From positions 1 through 37,479 of the forward strand of contig CARTDZ010000007.1 in assembly GCA_949067325.1 (NCBI GenBank): 37,479 nt of DNA. Direction: 5' to 3'. This stretch comes from an uncultured Eubacteriales bacterium. GTDB taxonomy: Bacteria > Bacillota > Clostridia > Christensenellales > UBA1242. Positions 30,501-37,479 of this stretch are shown here, one piece after another. The first letter of the stretch is position 1; each line of letters starts with the position of its first letter. Below the pieces are notes generated by a model. That model was not told the origin of the DNA, made no database searches, and saw only the letters and a program-made list of their open reading frames with translations. The translations under genes were made by a program, and so were the position numbers.

Positions 30501-30927
30501 TTTCAGCCATGGCTTCAATGGTTTTTTCAAAAGCTTTTTGCTTGAGCAAACTTGAAGCCTGTTCGTCTAAAACCTTAAATGCTTCGTCTAGGTCAGTTTT
30601 GTCAAGATGTCGTTTTATAACCCTTTCACAAAAAGCGTCAATAGTTGAAATATCTGAAATAGAAAGGTCGTCAATCTGCTCAATCAAAAATGGTGTTTGT
30701 TTTTGCGAAAGAATTGACTTGTTGAGCCTTTCCTTCATTTCACTCGCCGCAGCTTTTGTAAAAGTCAAAACAAGCAGGCGTCTGACAGGCACCTTTCTTT
30801 CGCAAATGAGTTTTGTGATATATTCAATCAACACAAAAGTTTTGCCACTGCCTGCAGAGGCACTGACAATAAGCTTGTTTTTGTTGCTTTCAAGCACTTT
30901 TTGTTGTTCAATTGTCGGATTTGGCAC
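27559..30927 (-). CDS. addA: AddA helicase-nuclease subunit
   Basis: 1122 residues, the UvrD-type helicase and nuclease subunit of the AddAB complex that resects double-strand breaks for RecA. Walker A ASAGSGKT is at residues 23-30; Walker B/motif II reads IFIDEYQDTN, motif III VGDLKQGIYGFRNA, motif V TTIHASKGLEYPVVVLAG and motif VI FYVALTRAKNHLYIVG. The C-terminal nuclease domain shows VDCFCLGDKPVLIDYKFT (D...DYK). Slightly shorter than the ~1230-residue Bacillus protein. It starts with GTG behind GGAGGAGAAA, 15 bp after addB. Confidence 0.95.
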   Translation of the reverse strand: MPNPTIEQQKVLESNKNKLIVSASAGSGKTFVLIEYITKLICERKVPVRRLLVLTFTKAAASEMKERLNKSILSQKQTPFLIEQIDDLSISDISTIDAFCERVIKRHLDKTDLDEAFKVLDEQASSLLKQKAFEKTIEAMAESQEYSQIYYAFRKNKDAIFDAIKYFHDFFSSQKDSESLINQIITDQSYFYNKAVEYLNDYFAKEKKKLFDQIESLTIQAEGKYKEFCVANKSMLADSDDEKLSKSCDQNIYEKDESAAVKFAKTSYSIAELELPSLPRVTAGKDEELVAKLKVFKKKLEKFKDFATKFYILDDKLQAEAKGGSLAVSLMKFYLEFEKFYKDQKGNVDGLDFADLEKICLKLLEDEEVLLSLQEKYDYIFIDEYQDTNPIQEAIVKPIAGKGRFVAVGDLKQGIYGFRNASMEIMSNDIFAFSSGEDDSDALFLRGNFRSEKGILEFVNCIFEKVMTDEGVGVDYKSTSMLEALAPYQTQNFSSVKVEFVKNESEESAEKAKIYSVAQDKLYTTNKNKLEVEAIIAHIDELLSKEMFDLKLKSYRKIMPSDICVLFRGRTSLMQELSLALQKKGLPVICESKYDLLQEPEIAVLVALVSLTINLNDDISLASVMLSYLGGFSLEEVALMQSENNGGFLYDYINSSSDEKVLNFKQTIQKFSKNCQLLGVCKALQTLFAQVDYYAYLAYQEDGDERTSKVMAFLNDISSSGFDFDRAALLHYFSGGQQKSDVGQAGAARAVTLTTIHASKGLEYPVVVLAGSGDKLEKPSRKNYALSKNFGLGTNAFNSQNNLKCTTPVFEAIKLEKRRREFIDEIMIFYVALTRAKNHLYIVGKIDDYEMQENGDLFEKNSYLELICYALGQNFIQNLVANKKAELSNWQFEIVENVESIMVERDTSLLYKPDEDMQKELEKFFDFKYKNQEVCKLSYKNSVTSVLKLDEVEEFGYSSTGRNQAIEEGNAHHEALRKIDFDKVFDESTLKAQLECANLSENYLNLIDRKILLENILTIKKVTSGKLIKEKEFVMTATLSDISEINSDDEVLVQGAVDCFCLGDKPVLIDYKFTSQKNTKKIKEKYNKQLNLYAKAIEKAFKIKLYKKYILSLKYNELIEIN

Positions 30928-30942
30928 TTTCTCCTCCTTAAG

Positions 30943-33900
30943 TTAATTTAATCCATCATCATCTTTTACACAAACATCATCTTCTTTTACCCGACTTTTT
31001 TTGCGGTAGCCCTTGCCTTGGCAATGCTGGCAAATACCCAAATATTTGCAACTTTCGCAGGCCTTTTCATCAGGTTTGGGGCTTATGTAGCCATTGCCTA
31101 TTTCTTCTAAAGCTAGGCTACCTACCGCTGACGCGTAACTTTCTAGCATTGTCAGCGGATTTTTGGCAATAGAAAACCCTTTGTATTTTTTTGTTGAGCT
31201 TTTTGGCACTTTTGCTATAGAAAGCGCGATACCAACTATGTCGCTTTTGCCTTTTGTTTCGATATTTTTATCAAAAAGATCAAGTGATTGCTCGTCAGAC
31301 GCTAGAACTCCTTTTAAAATGCTTCCATCTTCGTCAGAAGTTTGATAATTCCATTTGGCATCAAAATAGAACGCCCCTGCACTTTTTTTGCCTAGCTTTT
31401 TTGAAATTGCCTTTTCATATAAAAACAACTGAAGCTTGTCCCCGTAATATAGATCTTTTATTATGCCGCCTACATAACCAGTTTTGTAGTCAATTATTCT
31501 AAAATAATCTCCTGCGATATCTATGCGGTCAACTTTGCCCACCAGCTTCAATTTTTCGCCCTTATAGTCAAGAGTTAAGTTGTCGATGGTATGCTCAACA
31601 TCAAAAACTTCAAAATGAGACGAGGCAAGTTCATACAAAATCCTGCTGAGCAAAAGTTGCGCCTGCGAGGTGAGATATCTTTTCAGCGCCTTGTTATCAA
31701 CAACAACCTCAAACTTATCCAAAAGCTTTTCTTCTTTCAAAACAAAATCAAAGTTTTGATTGACAAACTTGTTTACTTCTTCTTTTGGCAAAATTTTTAT
31801 GTTGTTTTTATATTTTTTAACAAAAATCTCAGCCATTTTATGGCACAAATTTCCTATATCGCGGCCATCAAACTCAGCCACATCATTTTCTTTAAGCTTT
31901 AAGCCGTATCGCACAAAATGCTTGAAAGGACATGAAAAATAACTTTCAAGTTGCGTGACTTTTGTGTAACCTCTTGGAAAAAAGATTGCGTCACTGTCAC
32001 CCGCAAAATGGTTGCGTTCAAGCTCAAACTTTTGATAATCACATTGAAGTAACCTTGCAAGTGCGGCAACATAACCGTTGTCAATCTTGCCGCTACGATA
32101 AAAACGCGCCAAACTTCTAAGTGCCAACTTTTTGCCACCTAGCGCAGTCAAAAAGATGTCTTTTTCGTGAGTTGACAAGTCGCCAAAGCGAGAAGCAGAA
32201 ATCTCCAGACAGTTGAATATGGAAACAAGATTGTCGACAAAGAGTGGACGTTCGTTTTTTCGACCTTCTTCATTTGTGGTAAGATAACTTGTAAACAGCT
32301 TTGATTTTGCACTCAAAAGCAAACAGAAAAGCTTGAAGCGATTTCGTCTGTTGAGCATTCTTATACTTGGCTCAATTCGCTTGCCTATTTCAGCACTTTC
32401 AATATCATCATCACTGATAAGGCCGCTATCTCCAATTGTCGTAGGCAAATTTTCACAACCAAGCACAAAAAGATTTTCGTTTTCGCCAAAAGCTGAAGCT
32501 GTCGCATCACCCACAAAAACAGCATCCACAAAAGCAGGCACTGACATAACTTCTTTAAAAGAAAGGACGAGCTTGAACTTCTTTTGAAATTCTTTGAGAC
32601 AAACTTCGCTTTCAAACTGCAAAATAGTCTGGCAAGCCTCTAAAATTATTTCTTTTGCCTGAGCATTTATATTTTTTTCACGCAACAGGCCTTCTTGCTC
32701 AGCATATTCTTGCATTTGAACAAATCCGTCTTCACAAATAGTCAAAATTTCGCTGACACTGCAGCAAAAATCAGTCGCTGTTGACGCCTTTTCTATCTTT
32801 TCTAAGATGATACCAACTTTATCAAACTTACCTTCTAGATATTTTTTGTATTTGGCTTTGCCTGAAATGTTGAACTTTTCGATGATGGAAGTCAATTCTT
32901 GCCTATCATCAAAAGGCAAAAGCTGACAAGAAACAAGCCCCAAAAGATTTTCTTTTGAATAGCCAGAAAGCACCACATCAAAAAACTTAAAGATCACACC
33001 AGCAAGCATTGTTTGATCACAAGTGAGCGATTTGTCTATGTAAAAAGGTATTTCAAGTTCATCAAAAACTCGTTCGATCGCATGAGTATATTTGTCCAAG
33101 TTTGAACAGGCTATAGCAAAATCCCTAAACTTGTCACCTTTTATAATGCGGCTTTTGATAATTTTTGCCACAGCCAAAACTTCTTCATGTTTGCCGTTTG
33201 CCGAAAGCGAATAATAAAAATTGTTTTCTGAAATAGGTGTTATCGAGCTTGAAAAAAGATTGTTCAAGATTGCCTGCTGAGCTGGCGTAAAGCCACTATT
33301 GTCCTCAATAGTGTCGACAATAACGCCACATTCCTCTGCAATCGCGGCCATTTTTTGAATGACATCTTTTTCATAAATATAATCATTGCCAAAATTTACG
33401 CTTCTTACTGCTGCAATATTGACGCTTTGAGAATGTTTAATCAAACCTTTTATCAATCTTTCAACTTCGTTTGTGAAAGAATCAAACCCAACAAAATAAA
33501 AGTTGAAATTGCCAAGTTCAAAAGTAGGCATTTCTTCACAAAAGACCTGCAAAAGCTTGCTTGAATCCAAACTTTCACCCAAAAGAGAAAGATATTCGCG
33601 ATATATGATTGAAAGGTCATGAAACTTGTTTTTGCTTGAAATGAGCTTGTTTTTGCAGTCAAACTCATCAGGATTTATGCCGCAGCTTTGAAACTGTGAA
33701 ATAGCCTTTTGCACTTCATGTACAAAATTTATATTATTCTTTTTAAAGGATAAAAGCTGATCCTTAACATTTGACATAGCCTTTTCGCACAAAAGCAAGG
33801 TCTCAGCAGCAGAGGCCACTTTTTCCATCTGCTGTTTCGATAAAAATTTGCTGGCAAGAGCTGTAAGCCCCAAAACCGAAACATTGAAAACACATTCACG

Positions 33901-34053
33901 GCCAGTCATTTCAAAGACAAGTTTTTCAGCTTGCAAAGAAAAGCGGTCAGGCACAACGATAATATGCTCGACCTCAAAATTGCTATTGTCAATATTTTTC
34001 AGCATACATTTGGCAGCTGAAAGTATTGTTGGTGAAATGAATAACTTTAACAT
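30943..34053 (-). CDS. addB: AddB helicase-nuclease subunit with Fe-S nuclease domain
   Basis: 1036 residues, partner of AddA. The C-terminal nuclease shows YFSCPFKHFVRYGLKL, GKVDRIDIAGDYFRIIDYKTG (catalytic D...DYK) and CESCKYLGIC, giving the one-plus-three cysteine set (C, then C-x2-C-x5-C) that holds the 4Fe-4S cluster in Bacillus AddB. The N-terminus (MLKLFISPTILSAAKCML) lacks the GxxGxGKS Walker A of Bacillus AddB, as in streptococcal RexB. There is no Shine-Dalgarno: TGATAAAAT lies six bases before the ATG, so the addB-addA mRNA may be leaderless. Confidence 0.92.
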   Translation of the reverse strand: MLKLFISPTILSAAKCMLKNIDNSNFEVEHIIVVPDRFSLQAEKLVFEMTGRECVFNVSVLGLTALASKFLSKQQMEKVASAAETLLLCEKAMSNVKDQLLSFKKNNINFVHEVQKAISQFQSCGINPDEFDCKNKLISSKNKFHDLSIIYREYLSLLGESLDSSKLLQVFCEEMPTFELGNFNFYFVGFDSFTNEVERLIKGLIKHSQSVNIAAVRSVNFGNDYIYEKDVIQKMAAIAEECGVIVDTIEDNSGFTPAQQAILNNLFSSSITPISENNFYYSLSANGKHEEVLAVAKIIKSRIIKGDKFRDFAIACSNLDKYTHAIERVFDELEIPFYIDKSLTCDQTMLAGVIFKFFDVVLSGYSKENLLGLVSCQLLPFDDRQELTSIIEKFNISGKAKYKKYLEGKFDKVGIILEKIEKASTATDFCCSVSEILTICEDGFVQMQEYAEQEGLLREKNINAQAKEIILEACQTILQFESEVCLKEFQKKFKLVLSFKEVMSVPAFVDAVFVGDATASAFGENENLFVLGCENLPTTIGDSGLISDDDIESAEIGKRIEPSIRMLNRRNRFKLFCLLLSAKSKLFTSYLTTNEEGRKNERPLFVDNLVSIFNCLEISASRFGDLSTHEKDIFLTALGGKKLALRSLARFYRSGKIDNGYVAALARLLQCDYQKFELERNHFAGDSDAIFFPRGYTKVTQLESYFSCPFKHFVRYGLKLKENDVAEFDGRDIGNLCHKMAEIFVKKYKNNIKILPKEEVNKFVNQNFDFVLKEEKLLDKFEVVVDNKALKRYLTSQAQLLLSRILYELASSHFEVFDVEHTIDNLTLDYKGEKLKLVGKVDRIDIAGDYFRIIDYKTGYVGGIIKDLYYGDKLQLFLYEKAISKKLGKKSAGAFYFDAKWNYQTSDEDGSILKGVLASDEQSLDLFDKNIETKGKSDIVGIALSIAKVPKSSTKKYKGFSIAKNPLTMLESYASAVGSLALEEIGNGYISPKPDEKACESCKYLGICQHCQGKGYRKKSRVKEDDVCVKDDDGLN

Positions 34054-34059
34054 ACTATG

Positions 34060-34068
34060 ATTTTATCA
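34060..34068 (-). promoter_or_regulatory. Extended -10 promoter of addBA, start-proximal
   Basis: On the complement TGATAAAAT (extended -10 TGn plus TAAAAT) ends six bases before the addB ATG, the same spacing as in xre and holB. The -35 is weak. Confidence 0.45.
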
Positions 34069-34133
34069 TAAGTAGAAAGAAAAATAAAGAATTTTGGCAA
34101 AATTATAACAATTTTACAACTTAAAAACCATTT

Positions 34134-34160
34134 GCAAAAACCACCACAAAAGGTGGTGGT
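34134..34160 (-). terminator. Terminator of the RsfA-like gene
   Basis: ACCACCAC (34140-34147) pairs with GTGGTGGT (34153-34160); on the complement TTTTTG follows. Stop codon is at 34165. Confidence 0.85.
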
Positions 34161-34164
34161 CATT

Positions 34165-34929
34165 CTAAAGCGTTTCTTTATTGCTTAAAATATTTTTTTT
34201 GGCTTTTAGCTTTTGGCTTAGTTTGTCAGCCTTATCACAAGCATTTTTTGTAACTGTTTGAAGCAAAATCGCGTTTTCTTTTTTTAAAGCAGCAAAACTT
34301 TCTTTTAGATCCTTTATCTCCTTATCCTTCTTGCCAAGATCTACTATCGCTTTTCGAAGAAGCGCATTTGCACTTTCTTTTTCCTCTTTAAAGCGTTCGT
34401 TCACCTCTTCGACAGCAGAACGTTTGACAAGCCTTACCAAACCTAAGAAAAGTGAATTTAGGTCACTTTCACTTAAACTTTCTTTTCGTTTTGATGTGAA
34501 TTTTATTATATTGTTTTGCGATGAAGCTTTCTTTTTTGCAACGTAATTTCGATATTTATTTTGATAACGTAACATTTCTCCAACTTCACCATTTGCAAGT
34601 GTGAAACAAGCTTTTCTCACGCTGCAACCGTCAGCAACAAGTTTTTCAATCCTGTCCATAAGCTCCGCTTCTTGTTCCTGAGAAAAATATCTGATAGAAC
34701 TTTTTTTATGTTTGTCAAGACTGATACCCAAATCCTTCTTGCGCTTTTCATCTTTCCAAAGATTGTCCACTTCATGATAATAATAATTTCTTACACTATT
34801 TGGCTGACGCGAATATTTTTTTGCGTGCTCAATAAACGCAAACTTAAGTGATACGTTGCTTGCCTTGGCTTTTTCTACAAAAGAAAACAAATCTTTTACC
34901 TCTTCGTTGCCCCATAATCCTTTTTGCAT
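34165..34929 (-). CDS. RsfA-like Myb/SANT-domain regulator
   Basis: 254 residues. The first 60 (GLWGNEEVKDLFSFVEKAK...FAFIEHAKKYSRQPNSVRNYYY) form a Myb/SANT-like helix-turn-helix; tryptophan at the first helix and R-x-P-x-S-V-R-N-Y-Y-Y are typical of the RsfA family, whose Bacillus member modulates forespore gene expression. The middle (residues ~80-130) is a second helical, basic region with a possible HTH (DGCSVRKACFTLA), and the C-terminal ~90 residues are a coiled coil (KDKEIKDLKESFAALKKEN), probably for oligomerisation. GGGAGGAATT precedes the ATG. Sporulation role is inferred. Confidence 0.7.
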   Translation of the reverse strand: MQKGLWGNEEVKDLFSFVEKAKASNVSLKFAFIEHAKKYSRQPNSVRNYYYHEVDNLWKDEKRKKDLGISLDKHKKSSIRYFSQEQEAELMDRIEKLVADGCSVRKACFTLANGEVGEMLRYQNKYRNYVAKKKASSQNNIIKFTSKRKESLSESDLNSLFLGLVRLVKRSAVEEVNERFKEEKESANALLRKAIVDLGKKDKEIKDLKESFAALKKENAILLQTVTKNACDKADKLSQKLKAKKNILSNKETL

Positions 34930-35072
34930 AATTCCTCCCTTTGCAAAAAATATTGCCGTTAAAAAACAAATCTAAACACAAAACATTTACAAAATTTATA
35001 GAGAAACTTTTGTTTCGACAAATTTGGCAAACTTCAAGGACTTTTTTTCTGCCTGCCACCATAAAATTTAAC

Positions 35073-35957
35073 ATGAAAAAATATAAAATAATCACATCAT
35101 ATCCTTGTCTTATAAAATCAGAAACACAAGAGCTTTCACTTGACTGCAACTACAGCCTTTTGCTTGAAGGAGAACGAAACCTATCTGTTTACCCCATAGG
35201 AAAGGGCAAGAGTTTTGCATTTAATGTAAACTTAAACAACCTTGATCAAAGCCCATTTTTTTGCACTGCCACAGAAGGTGACATGGTCACTATTTTTCTC
35301 ATAGATGGCCTTAAAAGCGAAAATGCAAACGTCATAACCTTTGGCAATGGCACATCTGCCCCTTCAGTAGAAATCGGGCGCGAAAGCGTGACATTTCATT
35401 CCAAAACATTCAAGCGGACTATCATGACTGGCAATTTTGAGAACTTTGACTGCTATCGAAAATATGATATCTCACTAGCTCATCTGTTTGACGAGAAGAG
35501 ACATCTTTTGATCGCCTTTAATGAAAAAACAGGCAAGGCAAAATCATTTAGAGGTGAAAAGGTTGAAGTGAAAAATGATAAAATTGTCTTAACTCAAAAT
35601 TTTGACGATCTTGCTGGACATAATATAGAAAGCACTTATAAAATTGATAACGAAGGCTTGAAAAAAATTGACTGTCAAATAACTTACAAATATGACAAAC
35701 CAAGAATAGCAACAAATGAAAAAGTCGTGCCTTTTGCCTTTTTAGAGGCCATAAAAGCTGAAAATTATGAGCTTGCTTCAAGTTATTTCTCTTCTGCTGA
35801 GCCTGTTTCGCCTGAAAAACTTAAAGACTTTATATCAAAAGTCGACTTCTTTTTTCCAATCTCAGAAAACAAATTTGCTATTCAAACAAATGGAGAACTA
35901 AAAACAATAATTTTTGAAATGTCAAATTCAAAAATCAGTGATATGGATTTGAAATAA
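35073..35957 (+). CDS. Protein of unknown function
   Basis: 294 residues from MKKYKIITSY; a frame extension 44 codons upstream is low-complexity and unlikely. No signal peptide or membrane segment is visible. The sequence alternates short hydrophobic and polar stretches (beta-rich), with NYSLLLEGERNLSVYPIG and SPFFCTATEGDMVTIFLIDG near the N-terminus and a helical C-terminal part (EAIKAENYELASSYF, SPEKLKDFISKVDFFFP). No catalytic motif is evident. No Shine-Dalgarno is seen; CATAAAAT lies just upstream, compatible with a start-proximal sigma-A or sporulation-type -10. I recognise no family. Confidence 0.65.
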   Translation: MKKYKIITSYPCLIKSETQELSLDCNYSLLLEGERNLSVYPIGKGKSFAFNVNLNNLDQSPFFCTATEGDMVTIFLIDGLKSENANVITFGNGTSAPSVEIGRESVTFHSKTFKRTIMTGNFENFDCYRKYDISLAHLFDEKRHLLIAFNEKTGKAKSFRGEKVEVKNDKIVLTQNFDDLAGHNIESTYKIDNEGLKKIDCQITYKYDKPRIATNEKVVPFAFLEAIKAENYELASSYFSSAEPVSPEKLKDFISKVDFFFPISENKFAIQTNGELKTIIFEMSNSKISDMDLK

Positions 35958-35981
35958 AATTTTCTCCTGTCCACATAAAAC

Positions 35982-36012
35982 AAAAAAAGGGCTTTCATGC
36001 CCTGATTTTTTT
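35982..36012. terminator. Bidirectional terminator
   Basis: AGGGC (35988-35992) pairs with GCCCT (35999-36003), with an A run before and a T run after; it lies between convergent genes. Confidence 0.8.
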
Positions 36013-36508
36013 ATTGAGTGATTGAATCGTCCTCTTGTACGTTTTCAGAATTTAAAATGACAATTTCATGCCACGCTTGCAATCTTTCAATATAATCTAC
36101 AAGATTGACAGCTTCCTTGATATATTTTGCTTTAATTATCTCATCAAATTCAGCCAGCTTTTCCTCTTGCGTTTGAGTGTTCCACTTGCTATATTTATAT
36201 TTCAAATCATTTTTCACAATCCCAATAAGCTTCTTGATGTAGCCTTTGTTTGCAAAAATTTCAGTGCTTATATACATAAACTTTTCTGGCTTATCTGCAA
36301 TGATGTCATACAAATCCATCTTATTATAAATATGATTGCCATAAAGGTCCAATTTTATCCTATCATCTTTTACAGTTATAACATCTGCTGTTAAACAAGT
36401 TTCATCATATTCACTTGCAGATTTATACTCTCCTAAAATCCTGCCGTCTTCATATTGGTATCCAAACAAACCATTCTCTAATTCAACCAATTTTGGTAAT
36501 GCTATCAT
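36011..36508 (-). CDS. Protein of unknown function, downstream partner of the 36523 gene
   Basis: 165 residues. The N-terminal part (MIALPKLVELENGLFGYQYEDGRILGEY) looks like a short beta-rich, WG-repeat-like segment; the rest is helical and charged (KYIKEAVNLVDYIERLQAW). No signal peptide or membrane helix. GGAGAAG precedes ATG, 14 bp after the upstream gene, so the two are one operon. No function can be given. Confidence 0.65.
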   Translation of the reverse strand: MIALPKLVELENGLFGYQYEDGRILGEYKSASEYDETCLTADVITVKDDRIKLDLYGNHIYNKMDLYDIIADKPEKFMYISTEIFANKGYIKKLIGIVKNDLKYKYSKWNTQTQEEKLAEFDEIIKAKYIKEAVNLVDYIERLQAWHEIVILNSENVQEDDSITQ

Positions 36509-36522
36509 TTTCTTCTCCTTTT

Positions 36523-37317
36523 CTATAAAGACTGTCCATCATCTTTATGATCTTCATCTTTTTGTTTATCTTCATCTTTTTGATTTAAAAGTGCAAGCTT
36601 TAAATTCATTATAGTTTCTTCAACTATTTTGTCTATATCATCGGCTTTAATGTTCTTTAAATATTTCTGATAAAGTTGTTTTTGTTCGTCAGTAAAATAC
36701 TGAACACATTTTGGCACGTTAGCAGCCAGTTCAAACAAAATTCCACACCCTCGGGCGAGAGGACAACAAACAACTTCTGATGGCTTAACCTTTATTATTT
36801 CGATAATTTGTTCGTCCGTTAAATATTTAAACGCATTCCTCCAAAACATCCGAAACTCTTGACGTATTCCACATATCGCTTGCTGGCAATACTTCCAGAA
36901 TTTTGTATTGTCTAATTTGAGAAACGTTTTTTGATTGCCCAACAAATATCTCCAGATTGGTATGTCGGCATTCAATACCTTGTTGATAAAATATAAATTT
37001 TCTTTTTTTTCTTCTGATAAATATGGCCAAACCTCTTCGTTGTTTTTTAATGCTCTAAATATAAAATATTCATTCTCTTTTAAATCTTCGTGAAATATAT
37101 CCCACATGTATTCACGCTTGCTCAAAACTTCTAATGCAAAATTTTCATCTCTTTTCAAGCGGTCAGAAAGGATATTGCCCAGCTCAATACCGCCATGCGG
37201 CAAAGCTTCAAACATAACTTCTTCATCATCACCAAAAGGCTGAACATACATTATTACATTGCTTGTAAATTCGTATTTTCTACTTCTAAGCCATTCTAAA
37301 ACTTCTTTTTTATTCAA
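36523..37317 (-). CDS. Helical-repeat (DUF4116-like) protein
   Basis: 264 residues made of repeated two-helix units resembling DUF4116: DENFALEVLSKREYMWDIF, NEYFIFRALKNNEEVWPYL, NLYFINKVLNADIPIWRYL, each about 27 residues (polar start, x-F-x-x-x-V/A-L, W). A later unit (PSEVVCCPLARGCGILFEL) carries several cysteines. The C-terminal ~20 residues are almost all D/E/K/Q. It starts with TTG: AGGGGAA is well placed and no ATG is near. A strong promoter lies just upstream. Such repeats act as protein-binding scaffolds; function unknown. Confidence 0.6.
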   Translation of the reverse strand: MNKKEVLEWLRSRKYEFTSNVIMYVQPFGDDEEVMFEALPHGGIELGNILSDRLKRDENFALEVLSKREYMWDIFHEDLKENEYFIFRALKNNEEVWPYLSEEKKENLYFINKVLNADIPIWRYLLGNQKTFLKLDNTKFWKYCQQAICGIRQEFRMFWRNAFKYLTDEQIIEIIKVKPSEVVCCPLARGCGILFELAANVPKCVQYFTDEQKQLYQKYLKNIKADDIDKIVEETIMNLKLALLNQKDEDKQKDEDHKDDGQSL

Positions 37318-37339
37318 ATTTATTCCCCTATAATTTTAT

Positions 37340-37367
37340 ATTATAGCATAAAATAGTTGTTTGTCAA
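37340..37367 (-). promoter_or_regulatory. Strong promoter of the 36523-36011 operon
   Basis: On the complement TTGACA (37362-37367), 16 bp, TGC-TATAAT (37340-37345): both hexamers are perfect and the -10 is extended. Confidence 0.8.
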
Positions 37368-37479
37368 GAGGGGTAACTTCAATTAAAATTCCAAAAAAAC
37401 AAACAAACATAATTTAAAAGTTTGACAACGAGAAAAGAGGACTGGTTTTGCTTTCTTCTAAGTAATGAAAAAAGACTAG

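Overview
The window reads as a low-G+C, spore-forming Bacillota chromosome, most likely an uncultured clostridial lineage. The basis is spmA/spmB, an RsfA-like Myb/SANT regulator, a collagen-like (BclA-type) probable spore-surface protein, addB-addA instead of recBCD, and the holB-yaaT-trmN6 order also found in Bacillus. Genes are dense, mostly on the minus strand, and usually closed by clear hairpin-plus-T terminators. I see no rRNA, tRNA, CRISPR array, insertion sequence or phage block.

Layout. 1-2.3 kb: GNAT acetyltransferase, a decayed stretch, an Xre regulator divergent from a zinc-ribbon membrane protein, and Ku. 2.4-5.2 kb: a Ca2+-type P-ATPase. 5.2-7 kb: an NrtR-like Nudix/winged-helix regulator with a P-loop/CYTH two-domain protein. 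7-8.2 kb: a tandem pair of related two-TM proteins with duplicated promoters. 8.3-9.6 kb: a ferritin-like protein whose 3' end carries a three-hairpin element. 9.8-12 kb: a YitT-family membrane protein and the collagen-like protein. 12.4-14.8 kb: a large TrbL/VirB6-like membrane protein with no conjugation neighbours. 14.9-16.5 kb: tatD-rsmA. 16.6-17.8 kb: spmAB. 17.8-18.5 kb: an ABC-exporter pseudogene. 18.6-21.1 kb: holB-yaaT-trmN6. 21.2-24.6 kb: uppP and a second Ca2+-type P-ATPase. 24.9-27.2 kb: a membrane-anchored coiled-coil protein with three AT-hook motifs. 27.2-27.5 kb: an extremely AT-rich tract. 27.6-34 kb: addB-addA. 34.1-37.3 kb: the RsfA-like regulator and three proteins of unknown function.

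The most unusual items are: (i) the 750-aa membrane/coiled-coil/AT-hook protein next to a ~390-bp, roughly 10-15% G+C tract, which suggests DNA tethering at the membrane; (ii) a set of genes (xre, holB, addB, Ca2+-ATPase, yitT, spmA) whose start codon lies 2-9 nt after a -10 box with no Shine-Dalgarno, suggesting leaderless mRNAs beside normal SD-led genes; (iii) the duplicated two-TM gene pair; (iv) the three-hairpin element at 8299-8395; (v) perfect inverted repeats inside the promoters of the xre/zinc-ribbon and NrtR-like genes, which look like operators. All functions are inferred from motifs read by eye; no database search was possible.
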